Positions 1 through 7,969 of a stretch of DNA of 64,000 bases are shown one piece after another. How positions within the stretch are numbered: the stretch's first letter is position 1; each line of letters begins with the position of its first letter. The notes beneath the pieces were generated by a model. The model was given only the letters and a program-made list of their open reading frames with translations, was not told the origin of the DNA and did no database searches. Source of the DNA: Anaerolineae bacterium (GTDB lineage Bacteria > Chloroflexota > Anaerolineae > Aggregatilineales > Phototrophicaceae); NCBI GenBank assembly GCA_022843385.1, contig JALHNT010000038.1:5284-69283 (forward strand). Reading direction: 5' to 3'. A program made the translations under genes and the position numbers.

Positions 1-1
1 T

Positions 2-160
2 AAGACACACAAAAGTGTGGGATTTAGACACGCTTTTAGCAGGCGATTGTGGTTTTATACAGTGCCGCCAACTGAATTTGAGTTTCCAACTGAGGACAGT
101 TTCTGGGAAGTTGTGGCTGGGATAAAAAAAGCCGGTTACAGAACAACAGACGGGGAATGA
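2..160 (+). CDS. C-terminal fragment of a hypothetical protein (cut by window edge)
   Basis: An open frame runs from the first bases of the window to a TGA at 158-160, giving 52 residues with no start codon needed. The composition (VGFRHAFSRRLWFYT, then FEFPTEDSFWEVVAGIKKAGY) looks like real protein, with aromatic and charged residues alternating and no low complexity. I do not recognise the family. It lies on the same strand as the next two small genes and is followed after 33 nt by the first 72-bp repeat, so it may be another member of the same small-gene strip. The product and full length cannot be judged from here. Confidence 0.55.
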   Translation, partial: KTHKSVGFRHAFSRRLWFYTVPPTEFEFPTEDSFWEVVAGIKKAGYRTTDGE

Positions 161-193
161 AGTTGCTCAAAATGTGCTATTGCTGAGTCATCG

Positions 194-265
194 TCAGCAT
201 CACCCGTTGGTCGGTGACGCTGCGGTAGGGGGAAGCGTATCAGTTATTTTCAACGGCTGCGTGTA
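194..265 (+). repeat. 72-bp direct repeat, copy 1
   Basis: This block matches 870-941 with only two differences over 72 bp. Its 5' part can fold as a roughly 10-bp hairpin (CAGCATCACC against GGTGACGCTG, one mismatch). It sits upstream of the small membrane gene. A further 10-bp inverted repeat pairs 237-246 with 289-298, just before that gene. Confidence 0.9.
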
Positions 266-307
266 TAAGTTAACAGGATTTCTGTCGTTAACTGATACAG
301 GTGTGTT

Positions 308-805
308 TTGCGTCATATGAATGCCCTCAGAGTAAGCCAGATTGTTGTTCTGGCATGTCTTGGATTAGGTTGGATCGGGTTTCTGGTGCTGTGTTCGATT
401 TCGACCGTGCTTTACAAAGCGCTTTCGGAACGCGCGGCTGAAGGCGAAGCAAATTGTGCCACACTTGCTGTTGCGCCTCTCCCCGCGAGTGTCATCACCA
501 ACCTGTGTGACAATCATCTGATACCGGTTTCGCTGGGTGAGTGTGGGGACACTTTGCCTCAGCTTCAACGCCAGCACGTTCGGGCTATTGTCGAGAGTAA
601 TGTTGTCGAGAATGTCAGCACTTATGAGGATGTTTCGAAGATGTTGGGCGCTTATGAGACCTATTGCGAACAAACTCGACGTCACTCGGAGTTCTCATGC
701 GATTATGACATTAGCGGATTAGGGCCTCGCGCTCGCATTGACTTCAGCACGACAACGAATCGGGTGGTATCGATTCGGGTGATAGAATGTGGCAGCGGGT
801 CGTAG
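308..805 (+). CDS. Small membrane-anchored protein of unknown function
   Basis: A 165-residue ORF with one clear N-terminal transmembrane helix (about residues 9-33, VVLACLGLGWIGFLVLC) and a soluble remainder of about 130 residues containing several cysteines, so a signal-anchored protein facing outward is likely. Two starts are possible: TTG at 308, four bases after an AGGTG, and ATG at 317 in the same frame, which has a poorer ribosome-binding site. I do not recognise the family. It lies between two copies of a 72-bp repeat and beside an Imm11-like pseudogene, so a role as an immunity-type accessory protein is possible but is only inferred from position. Confidence 0.55.
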   Translation: MRHMNALRVSQIVVLACLGLGWIGFLVLCSISTVLYKALSERAAEGEANCATLAVAPLPASVITNLCDNHLIPVSLGECGDTLPQLQRQHVRAIVESNVVENVSTYEDVSKMLGAYETYCEQTRRHSEFSCDYDISGLGPRARIDFSTTTNRVVSIRVIECGSGS

Positions 806-869
806 TGTAACAATGGTATACATGTCGATGCAGATGATTGCGCCCATTGGATGCCACCGGTGGTTCAAA

Positions 870-941
870 TCAGCATCACCCGCTGGTCGGTGACGCTGCG
901 GTAGGGGGAAGCGTATCAGTTGTTTTCAACGGCTGCGTGTA
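870..941 (+). repeat. 72-bp direct repeat, copy 2
   Basis: Second copy of the repeat at 194-265, with two substitutions. Its last bases run straight into the AGGAGG ribosome-binding site of the next gene, so each copy occupies the leader of a small gene. This copy also has a short GTTG-TTTT-CAAC hairpin near its 3' end. Confidence 0.9.
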
Positions 942-953
942 GGAGGATGGCAT

Positions 954-1507
954 ATGGCTTGGCAAGTGATTCCAAAGACTAAGTATGCTTTCGTAGAACC
1001 GGCAACTGAAGAAGATCGAAAACTCGCAGACCACTTCTGGAAGGTCGAATCGATCGCTCGTTTTATACAGAACGACCCTATGCTTTCAGTAAGGAAGGTG
1101 TATACATCGTTTGGGGCGGATTTGGCGGATGTAATGGTGAGGGGCAATGGTGTATTCATTTGCAAGCCTGAAGCCTATCACCTTCTTCACCCCATGATTG
1201 GACCTTATGTAGAGACATTTAACTTGAAGCTATTGGATGATCCCGATACTCCCAGTCTGGTTGCCGTACATGTTCTTGATGAAATTGATTGTGTTGACCA
1301 GACCGCACAATTCCTCTTGTGCGCCCAGATGGTGGGATTTTTAAATATTGGACTCTGGTTCTAAGAAAAGCCAGCATACAGGATATTCCTGTTTTTCGGA
1401 TGAAATCAATGAGTAAGCCAGTTCTCGTTTCGGATGAGTTCAAGAACTTTATCGAAAACTCGACGCTAATCTCAGCAATTAAGTTTTCTTTCGTTCAAGA
1501 GGTTTAA
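954..1507 (+). pseudogene. Frameshifted Imm11/DUF1629-like immunity gene
   Basis: The frame opens at ATG 954, seven bases after AGGAGG, and reads 136 residues to a stop at 1362-1364. A second frame, open from 1298 to the TAA at 1505-1507, carries RPDGGIFKYWTLVLR and then IPVFRMKSMSKPVLVSDEF, ending with an ISAIKFSFV tail. Joined, the two pieces give about 185 residues ending in the IFRl...pvfVSdelk...gl.F pattern I associate with the Imm11 (DUF1629) immunity family. The upstream VHVLDEIDCVD also fits that family. A single missing base between 1298 and 1361 would restore the join. It may be a true pseudogene or a sequencing error; the T5 run near 1338-1342 is one suspect site. No toxin gene is visible nearby. 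Confidence 0.6.
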
Positions 1508-1597
1508 GATTAACCTTAGGCTGTTCCAGGAAACTATTTCGTCCATGTGCCCTTGCCCTCAACAGGACAGCGGCACAATCCCTGAAAGTGCGCGCCG

Positions 1598-1963
1598 CTA
1601 TTCGGATGCCGCTTTATCATTCACTACAATCCACACGCGCTGAATCAACTCGTCCACGACCTCATAGATGGCAACCGCCTCCCAGTTGACGTATTCGCCG
1701 CCTCTTTTGCTCTTTCCCATCTCATGGTCGATCACGAAATTGCCCCGCACGATCCGCTTGGCGATCTCGACGTGCGGTTGCTGCTCCTCAAAGTACTTGA
1801 GGAAGGACAGGCGAAAAGCTTCCGCGCCATCCTCATAGAGCTTATTGGATGGAAAGTCCATAGACTGGATGGTAGGGCTGTGGGTCGCCATGAACGCATC
1901 AATGTCATGCGCGTTGAAAGCGGCAAGCTGGACGTCTACCACTTCTTGAGGTGTTTTCACCAT
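1598..1963 (-). CDS. NTF2-like (SnoaL-like) protein
   Basis: A 121-residue soluble protein. The N-terminus EVVDVQLAAFNAHDIDAFMA, then the region with PTIQSMDFPSN and EDGAEAFRLSFLKYFEE, are typical of SnoaL/NTF2-like cone-shaped alpha+beta barrels, with length normal for the family. Members include polyketide cyclases, ketosteroid isomerase-like enzymes and many orphans, so the substrate cannot be stated. It is a single gene, separated from neighbours by an accessory strip on one side and a long repeat-rich gap on the other. A 13-bp perfect inverted repeat at 2034-2082 lies upstream of its start. Confidence 0.75.
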   Translation of the reverse strand: MVKTPQEVVDVQLAAFNAHDIDAFMATHSPTIQSMDFPSNKLYEDGAEAFRLSFLKYFEEQQPHVEIAKRIVRGNFVIDHEMGKSKRGGEYVNWEAVAIYEVVDELIQRVWIVVNDKAASE

Positions 1964-2033
1964 GTTTCGACTCCTGTGTTCGGATTAAGCACAGTATATA
2001 GTCAACCTGGAAAGTCTGTAGTGACTCCCAAAT

Positions 2034-2082
2034 GTTGGATACTCTAATGTGCAGCAGATTTTCTCGTGGTAGAGTATCCAAC
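2034..2082. repeat. 13-bp perfect inverted repeat
   Basis: GTTGGATACTCTA at 2034-2046 is the exact reverse complement of 2070-2082, with a 23-nt spacer. There is no T-run after either arm, so it is not an ordinary terminator. It lies about 70-120 bp upstream of the NTF2-like gene and could be an operator, a cruciform or the remnant of a small mobile element. Confidence 0.7.
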
Positions 2083-2375
2083 AGGTTCATCTCTTTGCAC
2101 ATGGCGACAGTTACCTGATTTTCCCCTTGTCCGCTTTACCTACCTGAGTAGCGAGAAGATACAACTACGGTGAGGACTTCCCTTTGCTGCTCACTGTAAC
2201 AGTTTCTTGCTCCCTCAACCTCGATTTTTCTCAACCCTTCTCTAACCCTGCGCCGACGGTCTTAACCTATCCGCTCCCGCAAAACGGTTAACGCCGACTC
2301 GCGTTAAGTCGTACCAAAAAGTTTACCAAAAGTTCACCCGTAACGGGGCGAATGGGCGTATGCTGAGGGCAAGAA

Positions 2376-2413
2376 GTCGTCAGTCCTCAGTCGTCAGTCA
2401 ATAGTCGTTAGAG
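2376..2413. repeat. GACTGACGAC-type dispersed repeat
   Basis: CAGTC/GTCAGT-rich block. Relatives occur at about 2541-2575, 13684-13702 and 49655-49693, in intergenic DNA or, in the last case, inside a gene. Confidence 0.6.
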
Positions 2414-2640
2414 GAAAGACTCATTGCTCGTCACTCGTTACTCGTTACTGCTCGAAAGCAAAAAGTCACAAAATGCACGTTTGACTTTGACGACTTTGAC
2501 GACTTTGACGAATTTTCCGAACCGTGTTCTCTCGGACTATTCTGATGACTGATGACTATCGACTGACGACTAACTCACAATCTGCAAAAAAGGAGCTTTT
2601 GCAGTTGCAGCATTTGCAGAATCTTGTGCAGGCTCACTCC

Positions 2641-2885
2641 GTTTTCACTCTGTGTCCTCTGTGTTCTCTGTGTTGGTCTTTCTGTCTTTGTCGTTGTGTC
2701 TGTCCGACGACGACGACGACACAAAATGCACTTGCAACAGTTGCAACGTTTGAGGGAAAATGGCTGCACATGATTCACGAATCGCAAAAAGGAGTGATGC
2801 GAATCTGACGAATCTGACGAATCGAGTGAATCAAACTGCTCTGCTTGTCTCTGTGTTCTCTGCGTCTCTGTGGTTCAATTTTGCT
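2641..2885. repeat. CTCTGTGTTCTCTGTG-type dispersed repeat cluster
   Basis: Two blocks (about 2641-2700 and 2841-2885) of pyrimidine-rich CTCTGTGTTCTCTG(T/C)G followed by TCTCTGTGGT. A close relative lies at about 24200-24245, after the orphan nucleotidyltransferase. Confidence 0.6.
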
Positions 2886-2942
2886 TCTTGGCGGCGGCGG
2901 ATTTCATCCTTTGGTGTGTCAATCAGTCATCGTCACCCGGCA

Positions 2943-5900
2943 CTAAACCGACTCCAGCAGACCGGCGACCACCTGCTCCAGCTCCAATGCCTGACCTTCG
3001 GCCATCAGGACTTCAACGTCACCGGCTGGCACACGGTCGATCAAACCGGACAGGATCGGTTCCGCCGCCTTGCGCGTCCCCTCAAAAGTGGCGTTATGGT
3101 TCAGCACCAGACCGATCCAGCGGATGGACTGTCGGGCATCAACATTCAGCCCGGCCAATCCGGTCAGGGCTTCGAGCAGGGTGGGCGTGGCTTCGATCTC
3201 GCGCGCCGCTTGCAGCGCCCGCACATACGATTGATGAGCCCGTTCAGTTTCCCCCAGCGCCCGTGAAGCATTGCCCAGGTTGACCAGCGCATTCGCCACG
3301 CCGCGCTTGTTGCCGATGGCCTGCGCCATCTCCAGGCTTTGGTCATAGTAATAGATAGCGCGATGATAATCCGCCAGATGCTCGGCCACCACACCCAGGT
3401 TATCCAGCGCCAGCGCCACGCCGCGCCGTTCGCCGATGGACTGGAAGATGGTCAACGACTCTTCCAGATAGCGCCCGCTGGCATCATAATCCTTTATCTC
3501 ACCGGCAGCACTGCCGAGGTTGAGCAGGGCGGCAGCCGCCTTGCGCCGTTCACCGCTGGCCCGGCACAGCGCCAGCGTCTCCTCGAAGTAACCGGTGGCC
3601 GCCGCATAATTCCCCTGGGCAAAGGCCGCCATCCCCAGGTTGTTGATGGCGCTGGCGATGCCGCGCGAATCGCCACTGCTCCGGCTGAGCGCCAGCCCCT
3701 CGTCGCACAAGCCGATGGCGGCGGTGTAATCCCCCTGATGGAAGCGGATCAACCCCTGCCGATCCAGCGAACGGGCGATGCCTTCCTGATGCTCAAGCGA
3801 CCGATACAGCGCCCCGCTTTCCTCGCACAACTGCCAGGCGCGCTGATAATCCCCCTGGTAGATGATGAGATCGCCCAGTTCCAGCAGGGCGCGGGCGATG
3901 CCGGGCTGGTCATCCTGTTCGCGCAACACATTCAGCGCCGCTTCCACATGATCGTCGGCCTCGGTGTAGCTGCCCAGATACTTGAGCGCCTCGCCAATCT
4001 GCAACTGGATGTCGGCGCGGATGCGGGCAGCATCTTCACCTACTTGCAGCGTGGCATCGAGCAGTTCCAGCGCCCGTTCCAGGTGGTTGATCGCTTCGTT
4101 GAACACGCTCAACGACAGGGCATACTCGCCGGCGCGCTGGCGGTAGAGCCGTTCCCGCAGCGGATCATCAGCGCTGCGCCAGTGCTGTGCCAGGGTAGCG
4201 GCCTGTTCCGGGGCATTCGGATGAGTCTGTTCGATGGCCTGCGCGATGCGACGATGCAGCTTTGGACGGCTCTCCGGCGGGATCGAGGCAATCGTGGCCT
4301 GGCGCAGCTTGTCGTGGCTGAAGCGCCACTGCTCCTCATGGACTTCCAGCACAGCGCCGTTTTCACAAACCAGCAGCCAGTCTTCCAGTTCAGGCGGACT
4401 TTTGATCTGACTCAGGATCGCCAGATCGAGTTCACGCCCGGCCAGTGCCGCCAGCCGTAGCAGTTCGACGCCGTCTTCGGGAACGCGCGCCAGCCGCCGC
4501 TGCATGATGGCCTGGATGCCACCGGCGATGACGTACTGGGGTAAGGTGATGCGTGTCACCTGGTTCAACTGACCGGCTTCTTCCGCCAGAGCCCGCAGCA
4601 CCTCGACGATGAAGAAGATGTTGCCCTCGGTCTCGCGCTGGAGGAAGTCGAGCAACTGCGGCTGGCGTCCGGCATCGCCCAGGATCGAGGCGCTCAGGTC
4701 GGCGACATGATCGCGCGACAGCCGTTCCAGGCGCATGAACTGCATCATCGGCAGGGTCTTCGCCAGATCGGCCCGTTCGTCCTCGCGGTAGCTGGCGACG
4801 ATCAGCAGCGGCAGTTCGCCGGACATGCCGCTCAACACTTTCAACGCATCCAGGCTCTCCTGCGCCCATTGTAAGTCTTCCAGCAGCAGCAGGATCGGCC
4901 GGGTCTGCTGGCGGAACAGGCTGGCGATGGTGCCGAGCAAGCGCTGCTGATAGGCCGTGCCTTCGATCTGCGCCACCGGCGGGATCGTTCGCCCTTGCAG
5001 CTCATCCATATCGGTCACGATGTCTTTGAGGATACCAGCGTCCAGATCGCTCAGGGTGGTGCCGAGCGCCAGCCGCCGCACCGGATCGCGCCAGAGTTGA
5101 TAAGGCAGACCACCTTCGGCCACCGCCTGTCCGCGCAGCACGAGAAAGCCGTTGACCAGCGCCCGCGTCCGCAGCTCATCCAGCATACGCGACTTGCCCA
5201 CGCCGCTCTCGCCCGCGATCAGCCAGGCGCTGCCGCTCCCCTCGTGCGCTTTCGCCAGATCATCGATCAGGCGGCGCAGCTCATGGTCGCGTCCGATGAA
5301 GCGCGCCGCCTGCAGGTAGCTCTCACGGATGGCCTGGCTCTCGGTGGGGATAGGCAGACGGGTGACATGCAGCAGGTCATCGATGACCTCATCAGCCGAT
5401 TGGTAACGCTCGTAAGGTTGTTTTGCCAGCAGCTTGCCCACCACCTGCGCCAGGTTGATGGGACGCAACAAATTGGGATCATCTGGGGATGCGCCGGTAA
5501 CATACGCCGCGGACTCAAGCTGGCGGGTGTGCATCGCTTCCGAGTCGATCATCAGCGTATCCGGGTAGTTTTCCACCTCATCCGGTGGGATGTCGCCAGC
5601 GAAATCGATGTCTTCCAGCGGTGCCAGATCGGGCTTGGTCAGCAGAATGTCGTTGACCAGCAGGCCAGGGTTGCTGCTGTTGAAAGGATGCCGCCCGGCC
5701 AGCAGTTCATAAGCCATGATGCCCACCGCGTACAGATCAGCCGGTTCGCGCGCCACCTGCCCGCGCAGCACTTCCGGCGGAATGTAGGCGAGCGTTCCGG
5801 CGAACTGCATCGCTTCCGGGATGACTTCATCCTGCCCAATCGACAGTCCGAAGTCCAGCACCCGCACGTCGTTATCGGTCACCATAACGTTAGCCGGTTT

Positions 5901-6341
5901 CAGATCACGATGCACCACGCCGCGCCGGTGCAGATAGGCCACCGCTTGCAGCACCTGAACCAGCAGGCTGATCTTGGTGGGCAGGGGTTGATGCCAGGCG
6001 GCATCATAAAAGGTTCTCGCCCCGGCCAGAAACTCCATGGTGAAGAAGGGCTGGCGTTCGGAGTCGAAGCCGTAATCGAGGACGCTGATGACATTGGGGT
6101 GACGAAGTGAGGCCAGGGTGTTGAACTCCTGCGCCAGGGCGAAACGCAGCCCGTCGCTATCCTGAAATCCACCCGAAGAACTGCCTTCGCCAGGGTTGCG
6201 GGCGATCAGCACCCGTTTCAGCGCGACCACATCGCGATTCAATCCATCGATGGCGCGGAAGACCTGACCCATGCCGCCTTCGCCGAGCTGTTCGACCAGT
6301 GTGTAGCGGCTGTCAATGATGATTCCTGCAACGGCATTCAT
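2943..6341 (-). CDS. Ser/Thr protein kinase fused to an AAA/STAND ATPase and TPR repeats
   Basis: About 1132 residues. The N-terminal Hanks-type kinase is intact: glycine loop LGEGGMGQVF, VAxK-type lysine in VVALKRV, catalytic HRDLKPANV, DFG in VLDFGLS and YIPPEVL in the activation segment. A P-loop ATPase follows with GESGVGKSRML and a Walker B LLLLEDLQWA, as in the adenylate-cyclase/guanylate-cyclase-linked regulator ATPases. The C-terminal third is a long array of TPRs (about 8-10 units, marked by repeated LGDL/NNLGMAAFAQGNY patterns). It is probably a cytoplasmic signal integrator that phosphorylates partners and uses ATP-driven assembly; targets are unknown. I chose ATG 6341, which starts just before the kinase fold; an in-frame GTG at 6377 adds 12 residues. 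It stands alone on the minus strand. Confidence 0.9.
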   Translation of the reverse strand: MNAVAGIIIDSRYTLVEQLGEGGMGQVFRAIDGLNRDVVALKRVLIARNPGEGSSSGGFQDSDGLRFALAQEFNTLASLRHPNVISVLDYGFDSERQPFFTMEFLAGARTFYDAAWHQPLPTKISLLVQVLQAVAYLHRRGVVHRDLKPANVMVTDNDVRVLDFGLSIGQDEVIPEAMQFAGTLAYIPPEVLRGQVAREPADLYAVGIMAYELLAGRHPFNSSNPGLLVNDILLTKPDLAPLEDIDFAGDIPPDEVENYPDTLMIDSEAMHTRQLESAAYVTGASPDDPNLLRPINLAQVVGKLLAKQPYERYQSADEVIDDLLHVTRLPIPTESQAIRESYLQAARFIGRDHELRRLIDDLAKAHEGSGSAWLIAGESGVGKSRMLDELRTRALVNGFLVLRGQAVAEGGLPYQLWRDPVRRLALGTTLSDLDAGILKDIVTDMDELQGRTIPPVAQIEGTAYQQRLLGTIASLFRQQTRPILLLLEDLQWAQESLDALKVLSGMSGELPLLIVASYREDERADLAKTLPMMQFMRLERLSRDHVADLSASILGDAGRQPQLLDFLQRETEGNIFFIVEVLRALAEEAGQLNQVTRITLPQYVIAGGIQAIMQRRLARVPEDGVELLRLAALAGRELDLAILSQIKSPPELEDWLLVCENGAVLEVHEEQWRFSHDKLRQATIASIPPESRPKLHRRIAQAIEQTHPNAPEQAATLAQHWRSADDPLRERLYRQRAGEYALSLSVFNEAINHLERALELLDATLQVGEDAARIRADIQLQIGEALKYLGSYTEADDHVEAALNVLREQDDQPGIARALLELGDLIIYQGDYQRAWQLCEESGALYRSLEHQEGIARSLDRQGLIRFHQGDYTAAIGLCDEGLALSRSSGDSRGIASAINNLGMAAFAQGNYAAATGYFEETLALCRASGERRKAAAALLNLGSAAGEIKDYDASGRYLEESLTIFQSIGERRGVALALDNLGVVAEHLADYHRAIYYYDQSLEMAQAIGNKRGVANALVNLGNASRALGETERAHQSYVRALQAAREIEATPTLLEALTGLAGLNVDARQSIRWIGLVLNHNATFEGTRKAAEPILSGLIDRVPAGDVEVLMAEGQALELEQVVAGLLESV

Positions 6342-6452
6342 ATGATTTCGCGTCCCCGCTGTACCCTCATCGTCCACCCTAATCTTAGCGCCACAAGCGC
6401 CGCCCGCGCAATTGGTTCTTTTCCAGCCGGGAAGTTTTGGCGCACGCCCTGT

Positions 6453-7244
6453 TCATTCATCCAGCTGGTAGGTCTGGCGTACCAGCCACTCGATCCAGCG
6501 GTCGGGCAGCAGCCGCTTCATCCAGGGAACCCAGCCCTCGCTGCCCTGCGTGATCGTGTAGCGCAGACGCGGGTGGCGGTCACCCAGCGCCTTCAGGATC
6601 ACGCCCGCCACGGCTTCCGGCGGCGGCCCGTGCTGGACGTTGTGGATGTGGATGTGTTCGGTGCGCTGGCGAAAGTCGGCGTAGTCGGTAATGGTCTGCG
6701 ACGGCGGCTGATTGGTGATGCCGGTACGGATGTCGCCCGGTTCGATGAGCGAGACGGCGATGTTGAAGCCGCGCAGTTCGTAGCGCAGCGATTCGCTGTA
6801 GCCCTCCAGCGCGTGTTTGGAGGCGGCATACAATCCGAGATAGGGCACGCCGATGATCCCGGCCAGCGAACTCAGGTTGAGGATATGCCCGCGCTGCTGC
6901 TGGCGCAGATAGGGCAGGACGGCGTTGGTCAGCCGGATGACGCCGAACAGGTTGGTCTCGAACAGGCGCTTGGCATCATCTGCCGTCGCTTCTTCGACCG
7001 CGCCACCCAGGGCGATCCCGGCATTGTTGATGAGGACATCGATACGCCCCGCCTGATTTAGAACGGTCTCGACGCAGGCCTGCACCGACTCGTCATCGGT
7101 CACATCCAGTTGGAGCAGGGGAAAGGGCAGCGCCTGATTCGGCTGACGACTGGTGCCATACACGCGATAGCCCTGCTGACTCAGAAGCAGCGCCGTCGCC
7201 CGCCCGATCCCGCTGGATGCCCCGCTGATCAACACCACCCGCAT
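6453..7244 (-). CDS. Short-chain dehydrogenase/reductase
   Basis: About 263 residues in the classical SDR pattern: nucleotide-binding GASSGIG at the N-terminus, NNAGIALGG, catalytic Ser in LNLSSLAGI and YxxxK in YAASKHALEG. Conserved features around PGDIRTG and the C-terminal WxxW helices resemble SDRs that act on lipophilic or retinol-like substrates, but the substrate is unknown. GGAGG lies five bases before the second of two adjacent ATGs, so 7244 is preferred over 7247. The upstream neighbour is a dispersed repeat; no operon partner is visible. Confidence 0.85.
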   Translation of the reverse strand: MRVVLISGASSGIGRATALLLSQQGYRVYGTSRQPNQALPFPLLQLDVTDDESVQACVETVLNQAGRIDVLINNAGIALGGAVEEATADDAKRLFETNLFGVIRLTNAVLPYLRQQQRGHILNLSSLAGIIGVPYLGLYAASKHALEGYSESLRYELRGFNIAVSLIEPGDIRTGITNQPPSQTITDYADFRQRTEHIHIHNVQHGPPPEAVAGVILKALGDRHPRLRYTITQGSEGWVPWMKRLLPDRWIEWLVRQTYQLDE

Positions 7245-7373
7245 CATCACCTCCGCCTCACCCCAGCGTATCACGATTTGTTACAGCCGTATAGAGAACC
7301 CACGCTATGTTGTGTTACACTACCGCTGATGGAGTGTATTCGAATCTGGGGAAACCTAAACCTGTTCAGACAA

Positions 7374-7443
7374 CCTCGCCCCCCAACCCCCTCTCCAATC
7401 CATTGGAGACGGGGAGTCGAGCAAAGCGCGACGGGGGTGAGGT
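7374..7443. repeat. CCCCCAACCCCCTCTCC-type dispersed repeat, copy 1
   Basis: About 70 bp with a central CTCCAAT-CCATTGGAG inverted repeat and flanks rich in C5 and G5. The same element occurs in opposite orientation at 25485-25556, including the shared AGTCGAGC(A/G)AAGC segment. It occupies the gap before the small hypothetical gene at 7514. Confidence 0.8.
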
Positions 7444-7513
7444 CAATTAAAACAGATATTCTGCCCCACAATCCGAATGCGCCCGCCTGATGCCTGAGCG
7501 ATAAGGACGAGCG

Positions 7514-7969
7514 ATGAACGATGTCGAGCAAGCGGTGGCGCAACTGTATCTGGACGAGGCCATTCGCGATGAACTGATTGATGACGAGGCCAACCTGCTG
7601 CTGAGTTGGGGCGAAAGCCAGATGCGCCAGATCGCCCCGCAACTGGCGACTCATCTCGACGACTGGTATCCCCATTTCCTGCGCCTGCTGGTCAACCTCA
7701 ACCGTTTCATCGGGCGACGGGCTGAACTCTCGCGGGAAGGTCAGGCGGCGGCGCTGGCGGACGTGCTGACGGAAGCCCGCAACGCCGGCTACCTGCCACC
7801 GGATGCCGGCCTGTACCTGGGGCAGCAGGCGGAGATGGATAACTGTGGCGCACTGAGCGAACTGCTCGGCTGGCTCGACCTACCGCAGTGGCAGCCGCCC
7901 GTCGTTCACCCGCCCGAACCGGAAAACCCGTCCACAGCTCTGATGGTGGTGCCAGATGCAGCCGAATAA
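7514..7969 (+). CDS. Hypothetical protein upstream of a PLD-like lipoprotein
   Basis: A 151-residue, acidic, mostly helical soluble protein with no signal peptide or membrane segment; I do not recognise the family. The helices around ANLLLSWGESQMRQIAP and DWYPHFLRLLVNLNRFIG suggest a small helical bundle. The C-terminus is Pro/Glu-rich. Its end overlaps the start of the next gene by 14 bp, so the two are translationally coupled and probably cotranscribed. An AAGGA precedes the ATG at a normal distance. Confidence 0.75.
   Translation: MNDVEQAVAQLYLDEAIRDELIDDEANLLLSWGESQMRQIAPQLATHLDDWYPHFLRLLVNLNRFIGRRAELSREGQAAALADVLTEARNAGYLPPDAGLYLGQQAEMDNCGALSELLGWLDLPQWQPPVVHPPEPENPSTALMVVPDAAE

Larger units (their letters stand above)
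1964..2942. other. About 1 kb of repeat-rich intergenic DNA without a supported gene
   Basis: No convincing gene is present; the short ORFs here translate to low-complexity or Ser/Thr/Cys-rich nonsense. The stretch holds a 13-bp inverted repeat (2034-2082), runs related to GACTGACGAC (about 2376-2413 and 2541-2575), a tandem TTTGACGAC run (about 2482-2512), a CTGTGTTCTCTGTG-type block (about 2641-2700 and 2841-2885), and a tandem AATCTGACG run near 2800. Relatives of these recur elsewhere in the window, so it appears to be a landing zone for dispersed short repeats. Confidence 0.7.

Noticed and set aside
194..941. 72-bp repeats as integron attC sites with gene cassettes
   Set aside because: The spacing and small orphan genes fit, but no RYYYAAC/GTTRRRY core pair was found at the repeat borders and no integrase is in view.
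2376..2575. GACTGACGAC repeats as a CRISPR array
   Set aside because: Units are short, irregular and without uniform spacers; no cas gene is present.
2524..3283. Short plus-strand ORFs in and after the repeat-rich gap
   Set aside because: They read through dispersed repeats or the antisense of the kinase gene and show no protein-like features.
3339..4460. Long plus-strand ORF (373 codons) opposite the kinase/TPR gene, and a similar one at 4995-6110
   Set aside because: They are antisense shadows of a GC-rich coding frame. The minus strand has clear kinase, ATPase and TPR motifs; the plus frames give Gln/Arg/His-rich text without family motifs.
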